64,000 nt of DNA from Clitoria ternatea (taxonomy: Eukaryota; Streptophyta; Magnoliopsida; Fabales; Fabaceae). Positions 1-11,528 of this stretch are shown here, one piece after another. Where the stretch lies: contig CM075674.1 in assembly GCA_037962975.1 (NCBI GenBank), positions 42,918,501 through 42,982,500 on the forward strand, in the 5' to 3' direction. The stretch's first letter is position 1, and every line of letters starts with the position of its first letter. Position numbers and translations under genes: made by a program. Under the pieces are notes generated by a model. The model was not told the DNA's origin, ran no database searches, and saw only the letters and a list, made by a program, of their open reading frames with translations.

Positions 1-1548
1 GACAATGGGTAGACAAAAATGACGAGGATAAGAGGTTGGGTTATGGATGGCAGTTGCTATATATGGATTCGGTGCATAAGAATTGAGGGCTTGAAAAATG
101 GTAGGGGAGAATGGTCTTGGTTGGTCCCTTCTCTAATCATAAGAGATAAAGTTAGCTCCCTATCTCTCCTCCTACCATCACCTGGCGCTGGTCTTTTTAC
201 TTTAGATGCCCCAGATGGGCCCTGAATAATCTTCCCTGTTCACACCTCACTTTCTATTCTCTCCCCGATAGTCACAATGTCAGAGAAATTTGAGGAAACA
301 CTACCAATCATTCTGTCATTGAAGGGCGACTGAAGCGTATCGATGAACATCGCTACTACTTCTTTCTCGGACAACGGGGGGTCAACCTGTGCAGCAGTTT
401 CACACCACCATTGAGCATACTTCTTAAATGTCTCATTATCCTTTTTTGTCATGTTCTATAGCTACACTCTGTCGGGCGCTATGTCTAAATTGTATTTGTA
501 CTATTTTATGAAAGCGTCCGCCAAGTCCTTCCAGCAGCGAGGAATACCAGGTGAGAGCAGCCCCAGCTAGACTATCTTGGAAACAGTGGATTAACAGCTT
601 ATCATCGGATGAATGAGTCGCCATCTTCCGACAGTATATTATGAGCTGATTTCTCGGGCAAGGCATTCCCTGATATTTGTCAAGATCTGGCATCTTGAAC
701 TCGAGAGGAATAATGACATCCGGGACTAGGCAGAGTTCGAAGGCATTAATCAATTGAAAACCTTCCACACCTTCCATAACCCTTAGTCGCTCCTCCATGA
801 TCTCTATCTTTCCCTTTTGGGAGACATCGACTATTCTAGGGTCGGCAGCTGGGTTTACCATTTAGGTTACGCCTTGTGGATTGGCAGTATAGGGGTTCAT
901 GTACCCGTATGGATAGCCATAAAGTTGGTGAAAAGGTGTAGATGTATGAGGCTGGCTCGTTGGGACAGCGTTTAATTGAGGACCCTGGGGTTAGCCCATA
1001 GGTTGTGCAATATAGACTGGCTGGGCTATCTGGGTGACTTGGGATGGGGTGGCTTGAGCTTGAACGGCTTGTGTGTGGGTGATTTGTGGCTCATGAAGTG
1101 GTGGTATAGTGGGCTGAGTGGGGTTCGAGGTGTGGGGATTTGCTGCTTGGTGGTCGTTAATGTCTTGTGGGCTAGTGAGCAGTGGGGGAAAGTATCCAAG
1201 TGGTAAGCCATAAGGCAGAAAAGGTATCGGGTTACCATCTGGGCCAACAAATATATGTTGTTATGCATAGGACGTATTGTAGTGTGGTTGGGGATCAGTA
1301 GCAGGGTTAGGCCTTTCGACATTGATAGTGTGAGAAGGAGCCGTTGGATTGGGAAATTTAGTCCTTGTCGGACCAAAACCTGGGGGATGTAGCGGGGTGG
1401 TAGGTTGTTGTTGGGCGTCCTCAATACCTACAGAGGAGCCCCCTTCTGTGATTCTCTTTTCCAGAAGCTTGGTCAACTCGTCTACCCATTCCTTTAAATG
1501 GTTGAACTCGTTTCTGAAATCTTCATCCCTGATTTTTGCTTCGGCCAT
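1..1548 (-). pseudogene. Element O gag, broken and incomplete
   Basis: Minus-strand remains of an Ogre/Tat gag. The reading starts at an ATG at 1548 with the same MAE start and coiled-coil opening (LLEKR, GIEDA) as the gag of element B at 21820. A proline- and glutamine-rich stretch with broken frames follows at about 1260-870. The conserved retrotransposon gag core is at 861-240, with recognisable pieces FKMPDLDKYQG, LIIYCRKMATHSSDD, HCFQDSLAGAALTWY and IGSVSSNFSDIVTIGERIE. Frames change several times, so the gene is dead. It continues to position 1, where it still aligns with the B gag near 23190. There is no zinc knuckle inside the window. Confidence 0.75.
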
Positions 1549-1861
1549 GAGTCTCTTTTGGAGTCAGGTCTGGTAAGGATGCTTACCCGTAATGTTTAAT
1601 GGAAGTTAAAACAGGAAATTGTTAAAAAGAAAGCATTAAATAAAAGTAGTAATAGAAAAACAAATAGCATTGTGCGCGAAGCTATTGTGGAACTCAGCCA
1701 GTATCATCTGACCATTTCTCAGAATGTCACATCAAAAGTACTAAGTATGTGATAAATGGAAATTAACATGAGATAGTTGTGGAGACAAAAGAATCTTTTT
1801 TTTCTGAATTCCACCAAAATACATTACCGCTGCAGTCTATTTTTTATACAGAAAAAGTAAA
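1549..1861 (-). other. Spacer between ORF1 and gag of element O
   Basis: About 310 bases between the ORF1 stop and the gag start. It matches the 21513-21819 spacer of element B; the last bases before the gag ATG are conserved in both (an ACGGGTA block followed by CATCCTTAC). In O an in-frame TGA lies shortly before the ATG, which supports placing the gag start at 1548 and, by analogy, at 21820 in B. No other gene is seen. Confidence 0.5.
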
Positions 1862-2229
1862 TCAGTCATTCCTAACTTGGGCAATCATGGCCCTTATTTT
1901 ACAAATCCTTTTTGTACAGTAATCAAGGAAGGTTACAATTTCTTCTGGGGTGGTAAGGGGATTAGTCATTCCCTCAGCTTGCTTAAGTAGAAGCGGGAGG
2001 TCTTCCAGAGTCCCATTAGCCAAATGTGCCAAGTGGGCAAAATGGTTCATCCATGAATGAAAGACTTCATCTTGTTGTGTCATTTTAGCTTCCAAGACAC
2101 GGATATCCTTACGACAGTCTTGCTTTATATCCATCGCGCGTCGCCGCTCACCATTTATCTCATGCTGGCAAGCTTCTACCACTTCATTAAGCTGGTGCTC
2201 CAATTGGCTAGCTTACGATTGTAGGAGTT
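1862..2229 (-). pseudogene. Element O ORF1, C-terminal piece
   Basis: This piece encodes the end of the coiled coil and the conserved tail of the Ogre-type ORF1. It matches the C-terminal 110 or so residues of the ORF1 in element B (for example QQDEVFHSWMNHFAHLAHLANG against the corresponding B stretch ending IANG), and both end at a stop a few residues after an RAMI motif. It is cut at 2229 by the 5' LTR of element A. Roughly 55 residues between this piece and the next one (15222-15654) are missing, so DNA was lost at the A junction. The function of ORF1 is unknown. Confidence 0.7.
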
Positions 2230-3831
2230 TGATAAATAAATTTTAATACACTTTTTATAGTTTTACACTTGGGGTTTATTATATAATTATTATGTTTAAT
2301 AATAGTATTTTAATTAAGTTTTATGTTGTTTAGTTAAATTGAAGTATTATGTATATATGTTTCAATTTTCGTTTTTTGTATGTATCTTGAGTATCTTGCC
2401 TTATTTTGGCCATAACTTGGGCTTTTGTGATCCAAATGGGTTAATCTTGGAGCCCATGGAAAGCTAAGACAGAGGGCTACATCATGATGATCAAATTTGG
2501 TTATTTTGCATCTGAAAAAAATAAAGAAATGGAGCTTGAATCAATCAGCCCTCATGTGTCCCACCAGCATTGACATAGTTCACCAAAATACACATATCTG
2601 GAGCTCTAATGTCCATATGACGTGATTCTTGCGCCAAATTCTCAATAAGACAGCGATCTACAACTTTCATGTTGAAGGTTTTTCAAAATTCTGCCATCTA
2701 GAAGGTCATATTGGACTCGCAAGGTGGAGAAGATAAAGAGGAGGATGAATTTCAACACCTACCATTATCTTCTTTTGAATTATTGTAATTTCAAGCCCAC
2801 CAATGTTGAAAAAATGCATTAATAATCAGAAAATGAATGTATATTATCATCATATCTTGCCTATAAATAGATGCTTGAAGTTGTAAGGAAGATACACAAG
2901 AAATACATAAGAAATACATGCTTTAGTTTCCATTATAATTCTATATCTTTGTTTTAGCTTCTTAAGTTTTAGTTCTTTCTTTTGTTTTATCTCCTTGTTC
3001 TATATTCCATCCTTCAAGTTATGGTTTTCATTTCCCTTCCTCAATATCAAGTAAGTTAATTTTATTATTTGTTATTTACTTTTATAATCAAAGTTTTAGT
3101 AAATTTAATATTAGCTTTCATTGTTAAAAATTATCATGGAAGCTTAATCTTTTAAAATCAACTCAAGGAATTTAATTTTTCTTTATGTTAACTTTGAGTT
3201 CTTGCTCTTAATATTTTGATTGAAGATAATTACTTTTCTTTGTTTCTCAAGCACTTATGATGGTAGATTATTTAAGTGTATAACCGATTGATATATAATT
3301 AAACAATCTATAATCTAAACTGATGTTGGTTGGTTAATCAATAATCAATTTGAGAACAAAGATTAAGTTACTAAATAAGAGATTTCTATTTAGTTTCTTA
3401 ACTCAATCAAATTATGGTTTTAAAGTTATTTTAGTAATTAATAAGAATATATCGATTGATTATTCTTATTAGTTCATTAATTCAATTCTAGAAGATTTTC
3501 TAGAATATAATCATTTAGGGATTCCAAATGATTCAAGATTGAGAAATTAATTATATTTAATCATATTTGTGAACAATGATTAGTTAACTAAAGATTTATT
3601 AATTCCTTGGGTTGGTTGTTTCTAAATTGGATTATTCCTACTCATAAATTTACATTTTGCACTATCATATAATCACTTAATTTTCCTTTCAAGCTCAACA
3701 CAAACCCCCCCTTTATTATAACTAAATTGAGTGTAACTAATTGAACTAAGGTCCTCGAGAGACGACTAAGGTTGTTCACCTTATACTATATTAATTTAAC
3801 TTTTTATTGACCCGACAACGACAGCGTGTCA
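2230..3831 (+). repeat. Element A 5' LTR
   Basis: Begins TGATAAATAAATTTTAATAC and ends TGTCA just before the primer site. It repeats nearly unchanged from 13741, with some 20-30 single-base or short differences by eye over about 1.48 kb. A TATA box is near 2862. The terminal 118 bases (3714-3831) have no counterpart in the truncated 3' copy, so this end is placed from the primer site rather than from LTR comparison. Confidence 0.85.
2862..2869 (+). promoter_or_regulatory. TATA box of the A LTR promoter
   Basis: TATAAATA inside the 5' LTR, repeated in the 3' LTR at 14370-14377. It lies in the middle of the LTR, the usual place for the element promoter. The transcription start was not mapped. 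Confidence 0.55.
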
Positions 3832-3835
3832 AATT

Positions 3836-3853
3836 TGGCGCCGTTGCTGGGGA
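3836..3853 (+). other. Primer binding site of element A (tRNA-Asp type)
   Basis: TGGCGCCGTTGCTGGGGA lies four bases after the LTR end. It is complementary to the 3' end of plant tRNA-Asp(GUC) with a single mismatch. This primer is typical of the Athila lineage. The leader from here to the gag start at 4159 shows no gene. Confidence 0.8.
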
Positions 3854-4158
3854 CCTTTGGTCCTAATTATTTACATTCAATTATCTAATATATTTTACAT
3901 TTTTTTTGTAGGTGTATTGAAGATATTCAGGTTTGGTTGAATGTGAGCATATAAAAAAATAAAAAAAAAATTCCACTTTATTATATTCTTATTCATTTTC
4001 TAGTAATCTCATTTTCAACCATTGAAAAAAAATATAAATATAAAAAATCTTTAAATTTTTAAATATATGTTCTAAGCATTTCATAATTAAAATAATAACT
4101 TTTTCCTTTTATTACATAGTTGTAGTATTTTGTTACAATATATGTAGATATATTGTGC

Positions 4159-5574
4159 ATGACTAGATCTAATCCCGAACCACTATATTCTTTTGATCCT
4201 GAAATAGATAGAACATTTCATCAATTAGTTAGATCATCTAAGAAACTATTAGACAATAATAATAATAATAATAATATTCTAGCTAATAGCATAAATAGTG
4301 AAACTAAACCTTCAACTTCTGAGTATTTACATAACATGGCTGAAAAGACATTAAAAGAACTAGCTACACCAAATGTCACTAATCAAACATCATGCATCTT
4401 ATATCCTGAGGAAGATGTTCCTTTTGTGCTTAAAACTGGTTTAGTTCATTTGTTACCAAAGTTTCATGGTCGTGCAGGTGAAGATCCTCATAAACACTTA
4501 AAAGCATTTCATATCCTTTGCTCTACCATGAAACCTGAAGGGGTTTCAGAAGAACATGTAAAACTTAAAGCTTTTCCTTTCTCCCTAGCAGATATCGCTG
4601 AGGATTGGTTATTTTACCTTCCTACTGGCTCTATTACAAGTTGGGATGACTTAAAGAAAATGTTTATTGAAAAAATTTTCCCCGCTTCAAGAACTTCCTC
4701 AATTAGAAAAGAAATATGTGGCATCCGGCAACATGACCGGGAAAATCTTTATGAATACTGGGAAGGATTTAAAAGATTGTGTGCTAGTTGTCCCCATTAC
4801 CAAATTACAGACCAACTTCTCATACAATATTTCTATGAAGGTCTTAATCCAATGGATTGAACTTTAGTTGATGCATCTAGTGGTGGTGCTTTGCAAAATA
4901 AAACTACAAATGCAGCAAAAACTTTAATTGAGAACATGGCTGCTAATGCTCAACAACATGCCACCAGAAATAATTTTGTAGTAATTAGAGGAGTCCATGA
5001 AATTGAAACTACTAATGATGGAGATAAAAAATGGGAAAGTAAATTTGCTGAACTAGCAACACTTATGAAAAATATTATTGTGTCTCAAAAACAACAACCT
5101 GCAACCCCTTCTAAGGTATGCTCTATCTGTACTTCATTAGATCATTATACCGATTGTTGTCCTTCACTGCAGGAAGCTAAAATTCCTGATAAAAATCCTC
5201 AAGTATGTGTTGCCAACTTGTACAATAACAGACCGCCACAACAACATAATAATTATGATCTTTCTTCTAACAGATATAATCCTGGTTGGAGGAATCACCC
5301 TAATTTAAGATGGGGTAATTCCTCACAACAACCTCATACACCTTTTCAGGCAAATACTGGACCAAGCAGACCATATCAACCTCCTCATGTACAACAACAA
5401 GCTACACAAATAGCTGCACCTTCCACTGAGAAATCAAATTTGGAGGAATTGATGAAGCAAATATCAGTAGATAATCTGAACTTCCAAAAAAGAACTGAGG
5501 CTACAATTCAGACTCTTGAAAATCAGATTGGTCAATTGGCTACATTTTTAAACCATTTGCAGTCTCAAGGTTAA
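4159..5574 (+). pseudogene. Element A gag
   Basis: Capsid/nucleocapsid part of an Athila-type polyprotein. The start is the ATG at 4159 (MTRSNPEPLYSFDPEIDR), in a context shared with the gag of element D (FDPEIDR). An Asn run (AAT repeat) follows, then the gag core with LPKFHGRAGEDPHKHLKAF, FPFSLADIAEDW and FIEKIFPASR. A zinc knuckle of C-x2-C-x4-H-x4-C form is at 5119-5160, followed by a Gln/Asn/Pro-rich tail. In-frame TGA at 4858 (probably from CGA) and TAA at 5572 (probably from CAA) interrupt it; the frame goes straight on after both. In an intact relative gag and pol would be one continuous reading. Confidence 0.85.
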
Positions 5575-7149
5575 GATAAGTTGCCCGCACAGACAATTGT
5601 CAATCCTAAAAATGTAAGTGCAATTACTTTAAGATCTGGTAAAGCTATCCATGGACCAGAAAAACAACAACAAACTGAAAATACTATTGTCATAGAAAAA
5701 CATGCAGAAGAAGTTTTAGATAGTTCAAGTAATAATAGTAATGATATATCTCTTACAAATCCTCCTTCTGCGGCTGGTCCTGATAAGCAACATATCCCTC
5801 TTCCATTTCCACAAAGACAAAAATCTATACAAAATAAGAAAATGGATGAGGAGATCTTGGAAACATTTAGAAAAGTAGAGGTAAATATACCTTTATTAGA
5901 AGCCATCAAGCAAATCCCAAGATATGCCAAATTCCTTAAAGAACTATGCACTAATAAAAGAAGACTAAAAGGCAATGAAAGGATTAATATAAGTAGAAAT
6001 GTGTCTGCATTAATTGAAAAACCTTTGTCACATATACCAAAAAAATGTAAAGACCCTAGGATGTTTACCATTCCATGCATAATAGGCAATAACAAATTTG
6101 AAAATGCCATGCTAGACTTAGGTGCATCTATTAATATTATGCCTATGACTGTATTTACTTCACTTTCCCTTGGACCTTTGCAAACTACAGGTGTGGTTAT
6201 ACAATTAGCAAATTGAAGCTCTGCACATCCTGCAGGAATTATTGAAGATGTCCTTGTTAAAGTTAATGATTTAATTTTTCCTGCAGATTTTTATGTTCTA
6301 GATATGGAAAGTGAGAATTCCACCAATAAAGCTCCAATAATTTTAGGTAGACCATTCTTAAAAATAGCTAGAACAAAGATAGATGTGCATGCAGGAACAC
6401 TTATGGAATTTGGAGACAGTGTGGTTAGATTCAACATTTTAGATCCTATGAAGCATCCTACTAAGGATCATTCTATTTTTCAAATTGACTTAATAACTGA
6501 TTTAGTTGAGGATAATATTGTTAAGATGTCTGATAATGTTGATTTTCCTGTATTGTCTGATTTTTATGATTCATTTGTTTGTGATTCATGCATGGAATCT
6601 CATCAATGCAATGTATGTGCTGAAATTGAGAAATATTTGCTTAATGATAATAATGATCCAAACTCCCTTAAAACAGAAAATATAGTTCTAGATGTTGTTT
6701 CAAAAGAATCAAAGTATGATAATTTGATTAAAGTAGTTACAAATACATCTGATTATGTTGAAGTACAAGTTGCTGAGACAAATTCAACCAAATTGATTCC
6801 TTCAATAATGCAGCCTCCTATGTTAGAGTTAAAACCTCTTCCTAAACATTTAAAGTATGCATATTTAGAGGAAGATAAGAATCTTCCAGTGATTATTTCT
6901 AACAAATTAAATGTTGATCAAGAAACAAGGTTGTTGCAGATTATTAAGAAGCATAAGAAAGCAATTGGTTGGAATTTGGCAGATATCCCAGGTATTAGCC
7001 CTTCCATGTGTATGCATAGAATTCTATTAGAGGAAGAAGTTAAACCAGTAAGGCGACCACAAAGAATTCTTAATCCTCAGATCCTTGATGTAGTTAAAAG
7101 AGGTAACAAAATTATTACAAGCTGGCATCATTTACCCTATATCAGATAG
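5575..7149 (+). pseudogene. Element A protease region and start of RT
   Basis: Continues the gag frame. An aspartic protease is recognisable by the DLGASINIMP motif (Athila variant of D-S/T-G) near 6115 and the matching GRPFLKIARTKIDV near 6343. A TGA at 6214 (probably from CGA) lies between these motifs. After about 6450 comes an acidic linker with a Cys cluster (CDSCMESHQCNVC), then the RT entry region (AIGWNLADIPGISPSMCMHRI). A one-base deletion in an A run near 7098 shifts the frame, so the true reading continues in another frame towards 7172. Confidence 0.75.
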
Positions 7150-7995
7150 CACTTGGGTCAGCCCTATACAAGTGGTTCCTAAAAAGTCTGGAATTATAGT
7201 GGTTAAAAATGAAAATGATGAATTAATTCCTACCAGAATCCAAAATAGTTGGCGAGTATGCATTGATTATAGGAAACTTAATAAAGCAACCCGAAAGGAT
7301 CACTTTCCTTTACCTTTCATTGATCAAATGTTGGAACGACTGGCAGGTAAGTCACATTATTGCTTTTTAGATGGATTTTCAGGTTACTTCTAAATTTATA
7401 TTGCACCAGAAGATCAAGAAAAAATAACATTTACATGTCCTTTTGGCACTTTTGCTTATAGGAGGATGCCTTTTGGCTTATGCAATGCCCCTGGTACCTT
7501 TCAACGATGCATGATTAGTATCTTTGCTGATTTTCTTGAAAATTGCATGGAAGTATTTATGGATGATTTCACAGTATATGGTTCATCATTTGATGCTTGC
7601 TTAAATAGTCTAGATAAAGTATTACATAGATGCATTGAAACTAACCTTGTTCTTAATTATGAGAAATGTCACTTCATGGTAGAAGAAGGAATAGTTTTAG
7701 GCCATGTAATATCTAAAAAAGGCATAGAAGTAGATCCTGCAAAAATTGATGTAATTTCTCAATTACCTTATCCTTCTTGTGTGTGAGATATTCGTTCTTT
7801 TCTTGGTCATACAGGTTTCTATAGAAGGTTTATAAAAAACTTTAGTAAGATAGCCCTTCCATTGTCTAACTTACTACAAAAAATATAACATTTGACTTTA
7901 ATGACAAATGTAAAGAGGCTTTTGATTGCTTAAAGAAAGCTTTAACTACCACTCCTATCATCCAGGCACCAGATTGGTCACTTCCATTTGAACTT
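7150..7995 (+). pseudogene. Element A reverse transcriptase
   Basis: RT palm and fingers motifs in order: VVPKKSG, CIDYRKLNKATRKDHFPLPFIDQ, FLDGFSGY, MPFGLCNAP, then the catalytic FMDD near 7556, and GHVISKKGIEVDP. Breaks: TAA at 7391 (probably from CAA), TGA at 7784 (probably from CGA), and a one-base deletion in an A run near 7885 that moves the reading into the frame used from 7996. The enzyme would copy element RNA in virus-like particles; this copy cannot. Confidence 0.8.
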
Positions 7996-9669
7996 ATGTG
8001 TGATGCATCAAATTATGCATTAGGAGCTGTTCTTGCTCAAAGAGTAGGTAAAGTACAACATGTTATTTATTATGCCTCACGAACTTTGGATACTACACAA
8101 ATAAACTATACTACCACAGAAAAAGAACTACTTGCTATTGTGTTTGCACTTGATAAATTTAGATCTTATTTGCTTGGTTCAAAAGTAGTTGTGTTTTCAG
8201 ATCATGCAGCATTAAAGTTCCTTTTAAAGAAACCAGATGCAAAACCAAGATTGATCAGGTGGATGTTGCTGCTCCAAGAATTTGACATTGAAATTAGGGA
8301 TAAAATTGGAGCAGAAAATTTGGTGGCTGATCACTTAAGCAGAATTGAAAAAGAACTTGACCCAATTTCTATTAGAGATGATTTCCCTGATGAACAACTT
8401 ATGGGAATACATGATTCTACTCCATGGTTTGCTGATTTGGTAAACTACTTAGTTGCTTCTGTTACTCCCATACATGCATCTAAACAACAAATAATAAAAC
8501 TAAAAAGTGATTCTAAATACTATGTTTGGGATGATCCTTACTTATGGAAACTTTGTAGTGATCAAGTCATTAGAAGGTGTGTACCTGAAAATGAATTTCA
8601 TTCCATTCTTACATTTTGTCATACATATGCATGTGGTGGACATTTTGGACCTCAACGTACAGCAAGGAAAGTATTAGAATCTGGTTTATATTGGCCAATA
8701 ATTTTTCGTGACGCATATACGTTTTGTAAATCTTGCGAACGATGTCAAAGAATGGGAAACATATCTCGTAGAAATGAGATGCCTCAACAACCCATGTTAT
8801 TTTATGAAATTTTTGATGTTTGGGGCATAGATTTCATGGGACCTTTTCCTGTATCTTTTGGTTTTGTTTATATACTACTTGCGGTCGATTATGTGTCTAA
8901 ATGGGTTGAAGCTAAAGCTACTCGAACTGATGATTCTAAAGTTGTTACAGATTTTGTTAAATCACATATATTTTACAGGTTTGGTGTTCCTAAAGCCATT
9001 ATTAGTGATGAAGGATCATATTTTTGCAACCGTAAAATGGAGTCCCTTCTTAAAAAATATGGAGTTATGCATAAGGTTTCAACACCTTATCACCCCCAAA
9101 CAAATGGGCAAGCTGAAGTGTCCAATCGGGAATTAAAAATGATCCTTCAAAAAACAGTACAACCAAATAGGAAAGATTGGAGCAAAAGGTTAGAAGATGC
9201 TCTTTGGGCTTATAGAACAGCTTATAAAACACCTATTGGAATGTCCCCCTATAGGATTGTTTTTGGAAAATCATGTCACTTACCTGTAGAAATTGAGCAC
9301 AAAGCTTATTAGGCAGTAAAACAATGTAACCTGGACTTAAATGAGGCCGGTAAAGAAAGGAAACTCCAACTACAGGAGCTAGAAGAAATTCGTTTGGAAG
9401 CTTATGAAAGTTCTAAAACCTATAAAGAAAAAGCCAAATCCTTTCATGACAAACAGGTCTTGAGAAAAAACTTTTTCATTGGACAAAAAGTTTTATTGTA
9501 CAACTCACGTCTAAAGCTCATATCTGGTAAGCTTCGCTCTAAATAGGCAGGCCCATTTGAAATAACTAATATCTTTCCTTATGGTGTGATTGAAATTTCA
9601 GATAAAGCGACAAATAAGGTTTTCAAGGTAAATGGGCACCGACTTAAACCTTTCTTTCAAGGGTTCTAA
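7996..9669 (+). pseudogene. Element A RNase H and integrase
   Basis: Ty3-type RNase H opens with CDASNYALGAVLAQ and includes TEKELLAIVFALDKF and SDHAALKFLL (about 7996-8340). The integrase follows: a zinc-binding H-H-C-C region (HTYACGGHFGPQRT, CKSCERCQRM), then the core with GIDFMGPFP, ISDEGSYF and QTNGQAEVSNRE carrying the D-D-E residues, and a C-terminal domain ending HRLKPFFQGF. TAG stops at 9310 and 9544 both fit TGG-to-TAG changes. The natural pol end is the TAA at 9667. There is no chromodomain, as expected for Athila. Confidence 0.85.
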
Positions 9670-10030
9670 GAGCACATAGATACGGAGGTGTATTTGTGTG
9701 ATGCCAAATATTTTGACTAATTTTTCCTAATAACAATATTTATAAAAAAATAAAAAATAAATAAAAAATAAAAAAATAGATATCAATTAATTACATCATC
9801 ATTCTTTTCGGTGCTAACACTTGTCTTAATCATTATTACTATTATTGTTTTGGCATTATTAACATTTTCTTGCAGTAGTTAAAAGGTCATCATCAGGCTC
9901 GTGACGTTAAACAAGCGCTTGATAGAAGGCAACCTATCACCTTTTCACCTTCTTCATCTCTACTATTCTCTATAACCTCGTTTTCTATTCTCTCTTTTCT
10001 AAACAGCCACAACTTCAAAGTAATCTGACA
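9670..10030 (+). other. Spacer after pol of element A
   Basis: About 360 bases of AT-rich DNA with A-rich runs between the pol stop and the cysteine-rich ORF. No coding or repeat structure is seen. Confidence 0.5.
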
Positions 10031-10561
10031 ATGGAACAAACCCTTGTAAAACTTAAGGAAAGATTCCTTACACTTCCACGCGATGTGATTGTAAAAATTT
10101 ACAAAACTCGAGTTCAAAGGTTAAAACTACTCACATATTTTGGCATTCCAGAGGATGTTCGTTGGCTTATTGAAGCAAAGGTACGTCTCTCTGGTGAATT
10201 ACATAAGTCCTATATAAAACATTTGCCAGGTATGGGACGTAGTTCTTATTCTAAAAAATGAAGAGCTAAAAGGATGGGAGTTTGCCATAAGTGTGCAAGA
10301 TGGAATTGTGATACACGTTGTAGGAACCCTGGAATGGTATCTATAAATCGGGAGGACAAAATTAAATTTATAAAGAATGGACTGAGTAAAGAGAACTTGG
10401 ATAACTTAATCCAAACTCTTGAGACGCATCCATGTGGAACAGTTCAAGGAGTCCTTCTGAAATTATATGATCTATTCATTCAACAAAAAGAAAACTATAG
10501 CCTTGGGAATCTGGCGTTAAACGACCCTGTTTGCCAGTTTATAAGAAAACTGGATGGGTAG
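10031..10561 (+). pseudogene. Small basic cysteine-rich ORF in element A (one internal stop)
   Basis: A 176-codon frame starting at the ATG at 10031 (MEQTLVKLKERF) and interrupted once by TGA at 10259, in a run of basic codons where CGA is the likely original. The first half is Leu-, Arg- and Lys-rich. Just after the stop come basic residues and a compact cysteine cluster, CHKCARWNCDTRC, followed by an RNPGMVSINRED segment. A basic patch next to a Cys cluster suggests a zinc-dependent nucleic-acid-binding protein. The arrangement recalls the cysteine-rich small proteins of some plant RNA viruses (carlavirus type), but that is pattern memory only. It is not a standard gag-pol domain. It ends 310 bases before the LOG-like start. 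Confidence 0.5.
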
Positions 10562-10871
10562 CAAAAACCTCGACTCATAGAAGGCGTTTAAGCCATTACT
10601 GGACGTAAAACCAGAGGAAGATGTGAGCCATAATCACAACTACTATACATATTTACTGTTGTTTTCAATGTTTTACTTTTCTGAATTCACTTTGACTTTT
10701 AAAATTACCTATTTTTATTTTCTTCAATCATGTCTTTTCAAATTTCTTCATTACCGTCATTTATTTTTATATAATAATAATTATGTAAACCTTTTATCTT
10801 TTATCAATTATTTCATCTCAGTTTTTATCTATATAAGGGCGCATAACTCTATATGGAAAACAAAAAAAAAG

Positions 10872-11528
10872 ATGAAAAAAATCAAATCCATTTGTGTGTT
10901 TGGTGGATCCAACAATGGTAATTGTAAGGAGTACCTAATAGCAGCTACTAAGTTGGGAAAACTATTGGCTGCGAAAGAAATAAAGGTCTTGTATAGAGGA
11001 GGAGTACAGGGTTTGAGAGGCTCCATGGCACTATCTGCACTAGTTGAAGGAAGCAACGTCTCTAGTATCATCCTACATCATGTTGGTATTACACCAGATA
11101 TTGCTGTAGGAACTGAGGTAAAAGTTACAAGCCTCTATCAACGAATGGCTCGTATGGTTATAGGTGCTGAAGCCTTTATCGCACTTCCTGGAGGTTTTGG
11201 TACTTTTGAGGAAATATTTTGCATTTTATCATGGTGTAGCATGAACTTTCATAAAAAGCCATTAGGATTATTAAATATTAATGGTTTTTATGACAGTTTG
11301 TTAATATTTTTAGATAAAGCTATGGAACAGGGCCTTATAACTCAAGATGATCGATCATTCATTCATGCTTCATCAGATGCAGATGAATTGATTGATATTT
11401 TGCAGAGCTTTTTACCTCAACCTCAACCCTTCTTGAAGCAAGATAAGGATCACACACAAGCAAAAGAATCCAGAACCAGACACCACCCTTCGGTTATAAC
11501 TTCTTTATCACCTTTATCTATATTTTAA
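10872..11528 (+). CDS. LOG: LOG-like cytokinin riboside 5'-monophosphate phosphoribohydrolase carried by element A
   Basis: Open frame of 218 codons from the ATG at 10872 (MKKIKSICVFGGSNNG); an upstream ATG at 10853 is out of frame. LOG enzymes release active cytokinin base from its riboside monophosphate in one step. Family marks in order: N-terminal CVFGGS (residues about 8-13), a Gly-rich segment near residues 42-53, the Arg-containing YQRMARM (89-95) and the signature PGGFGTFEE (106-114), with Arg and Glu at the expected catalytic places, then KPLGLLNINGFYDSLL. Length fits the family (about 210-225). Plant LOG genes have several introns; this frame has none, so it looks like an RNA-derived capture. 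Oddities: the Gly-rich loop reads RGG and GLRG where the family usually has GGG and GLMG, and the tail is Pro/Gln/His-rich. It lies between pol and the 3' LTR, on the element's sense strand. Confidence 0.8.
   Translation: MKKIKSICVFGGSNNGNCKEYLIAATKLGKLLAAKEIKVLYRGGVQGLRGSMALSALVEGSNVSSIILHHVGITPDIAVGTEVKVTSLYQRMARMVIGAEAFIALPGGFGTFEEIFCILSWCSMNFHKKPLGLLNINGFYDSLLIFLDKAMEQGLITQDDRSFIHASSDADELIDILQSFLPQPQPFLKQDKDHTQAKESRTRHHPSVITSLSPLSIF

Noticed and set aside
1..11. GACAATGGGTA at the window start, identical to the junction after the B 3' LTR, as if another LTR ended here
   Set aside because: Read on the minus strand the bases continue the O gag in frame with the B gag near 23190, so the match is coincidental.
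1026..1424. Minus-strand 132-codon frame overlapping the O gag linker
   Set aside because: It lies in the degenerate Pro-rich linker in the wrong frame and has no homologue in the B gag.
5571..6110. Long minus-strand frame opposite the A protease
   Set aside because: Shadow of the sense coding strand; no homology, and Athila antisense ORFs would lie after pol.
10623..10871. N-terminal hydrophobic extension of the LOG-like ORF
   Set aside because: The upstream codons are AT-rich Phe/Tyr/Leu text without a LOG counterpart; the family start fits the ATG at 10872.
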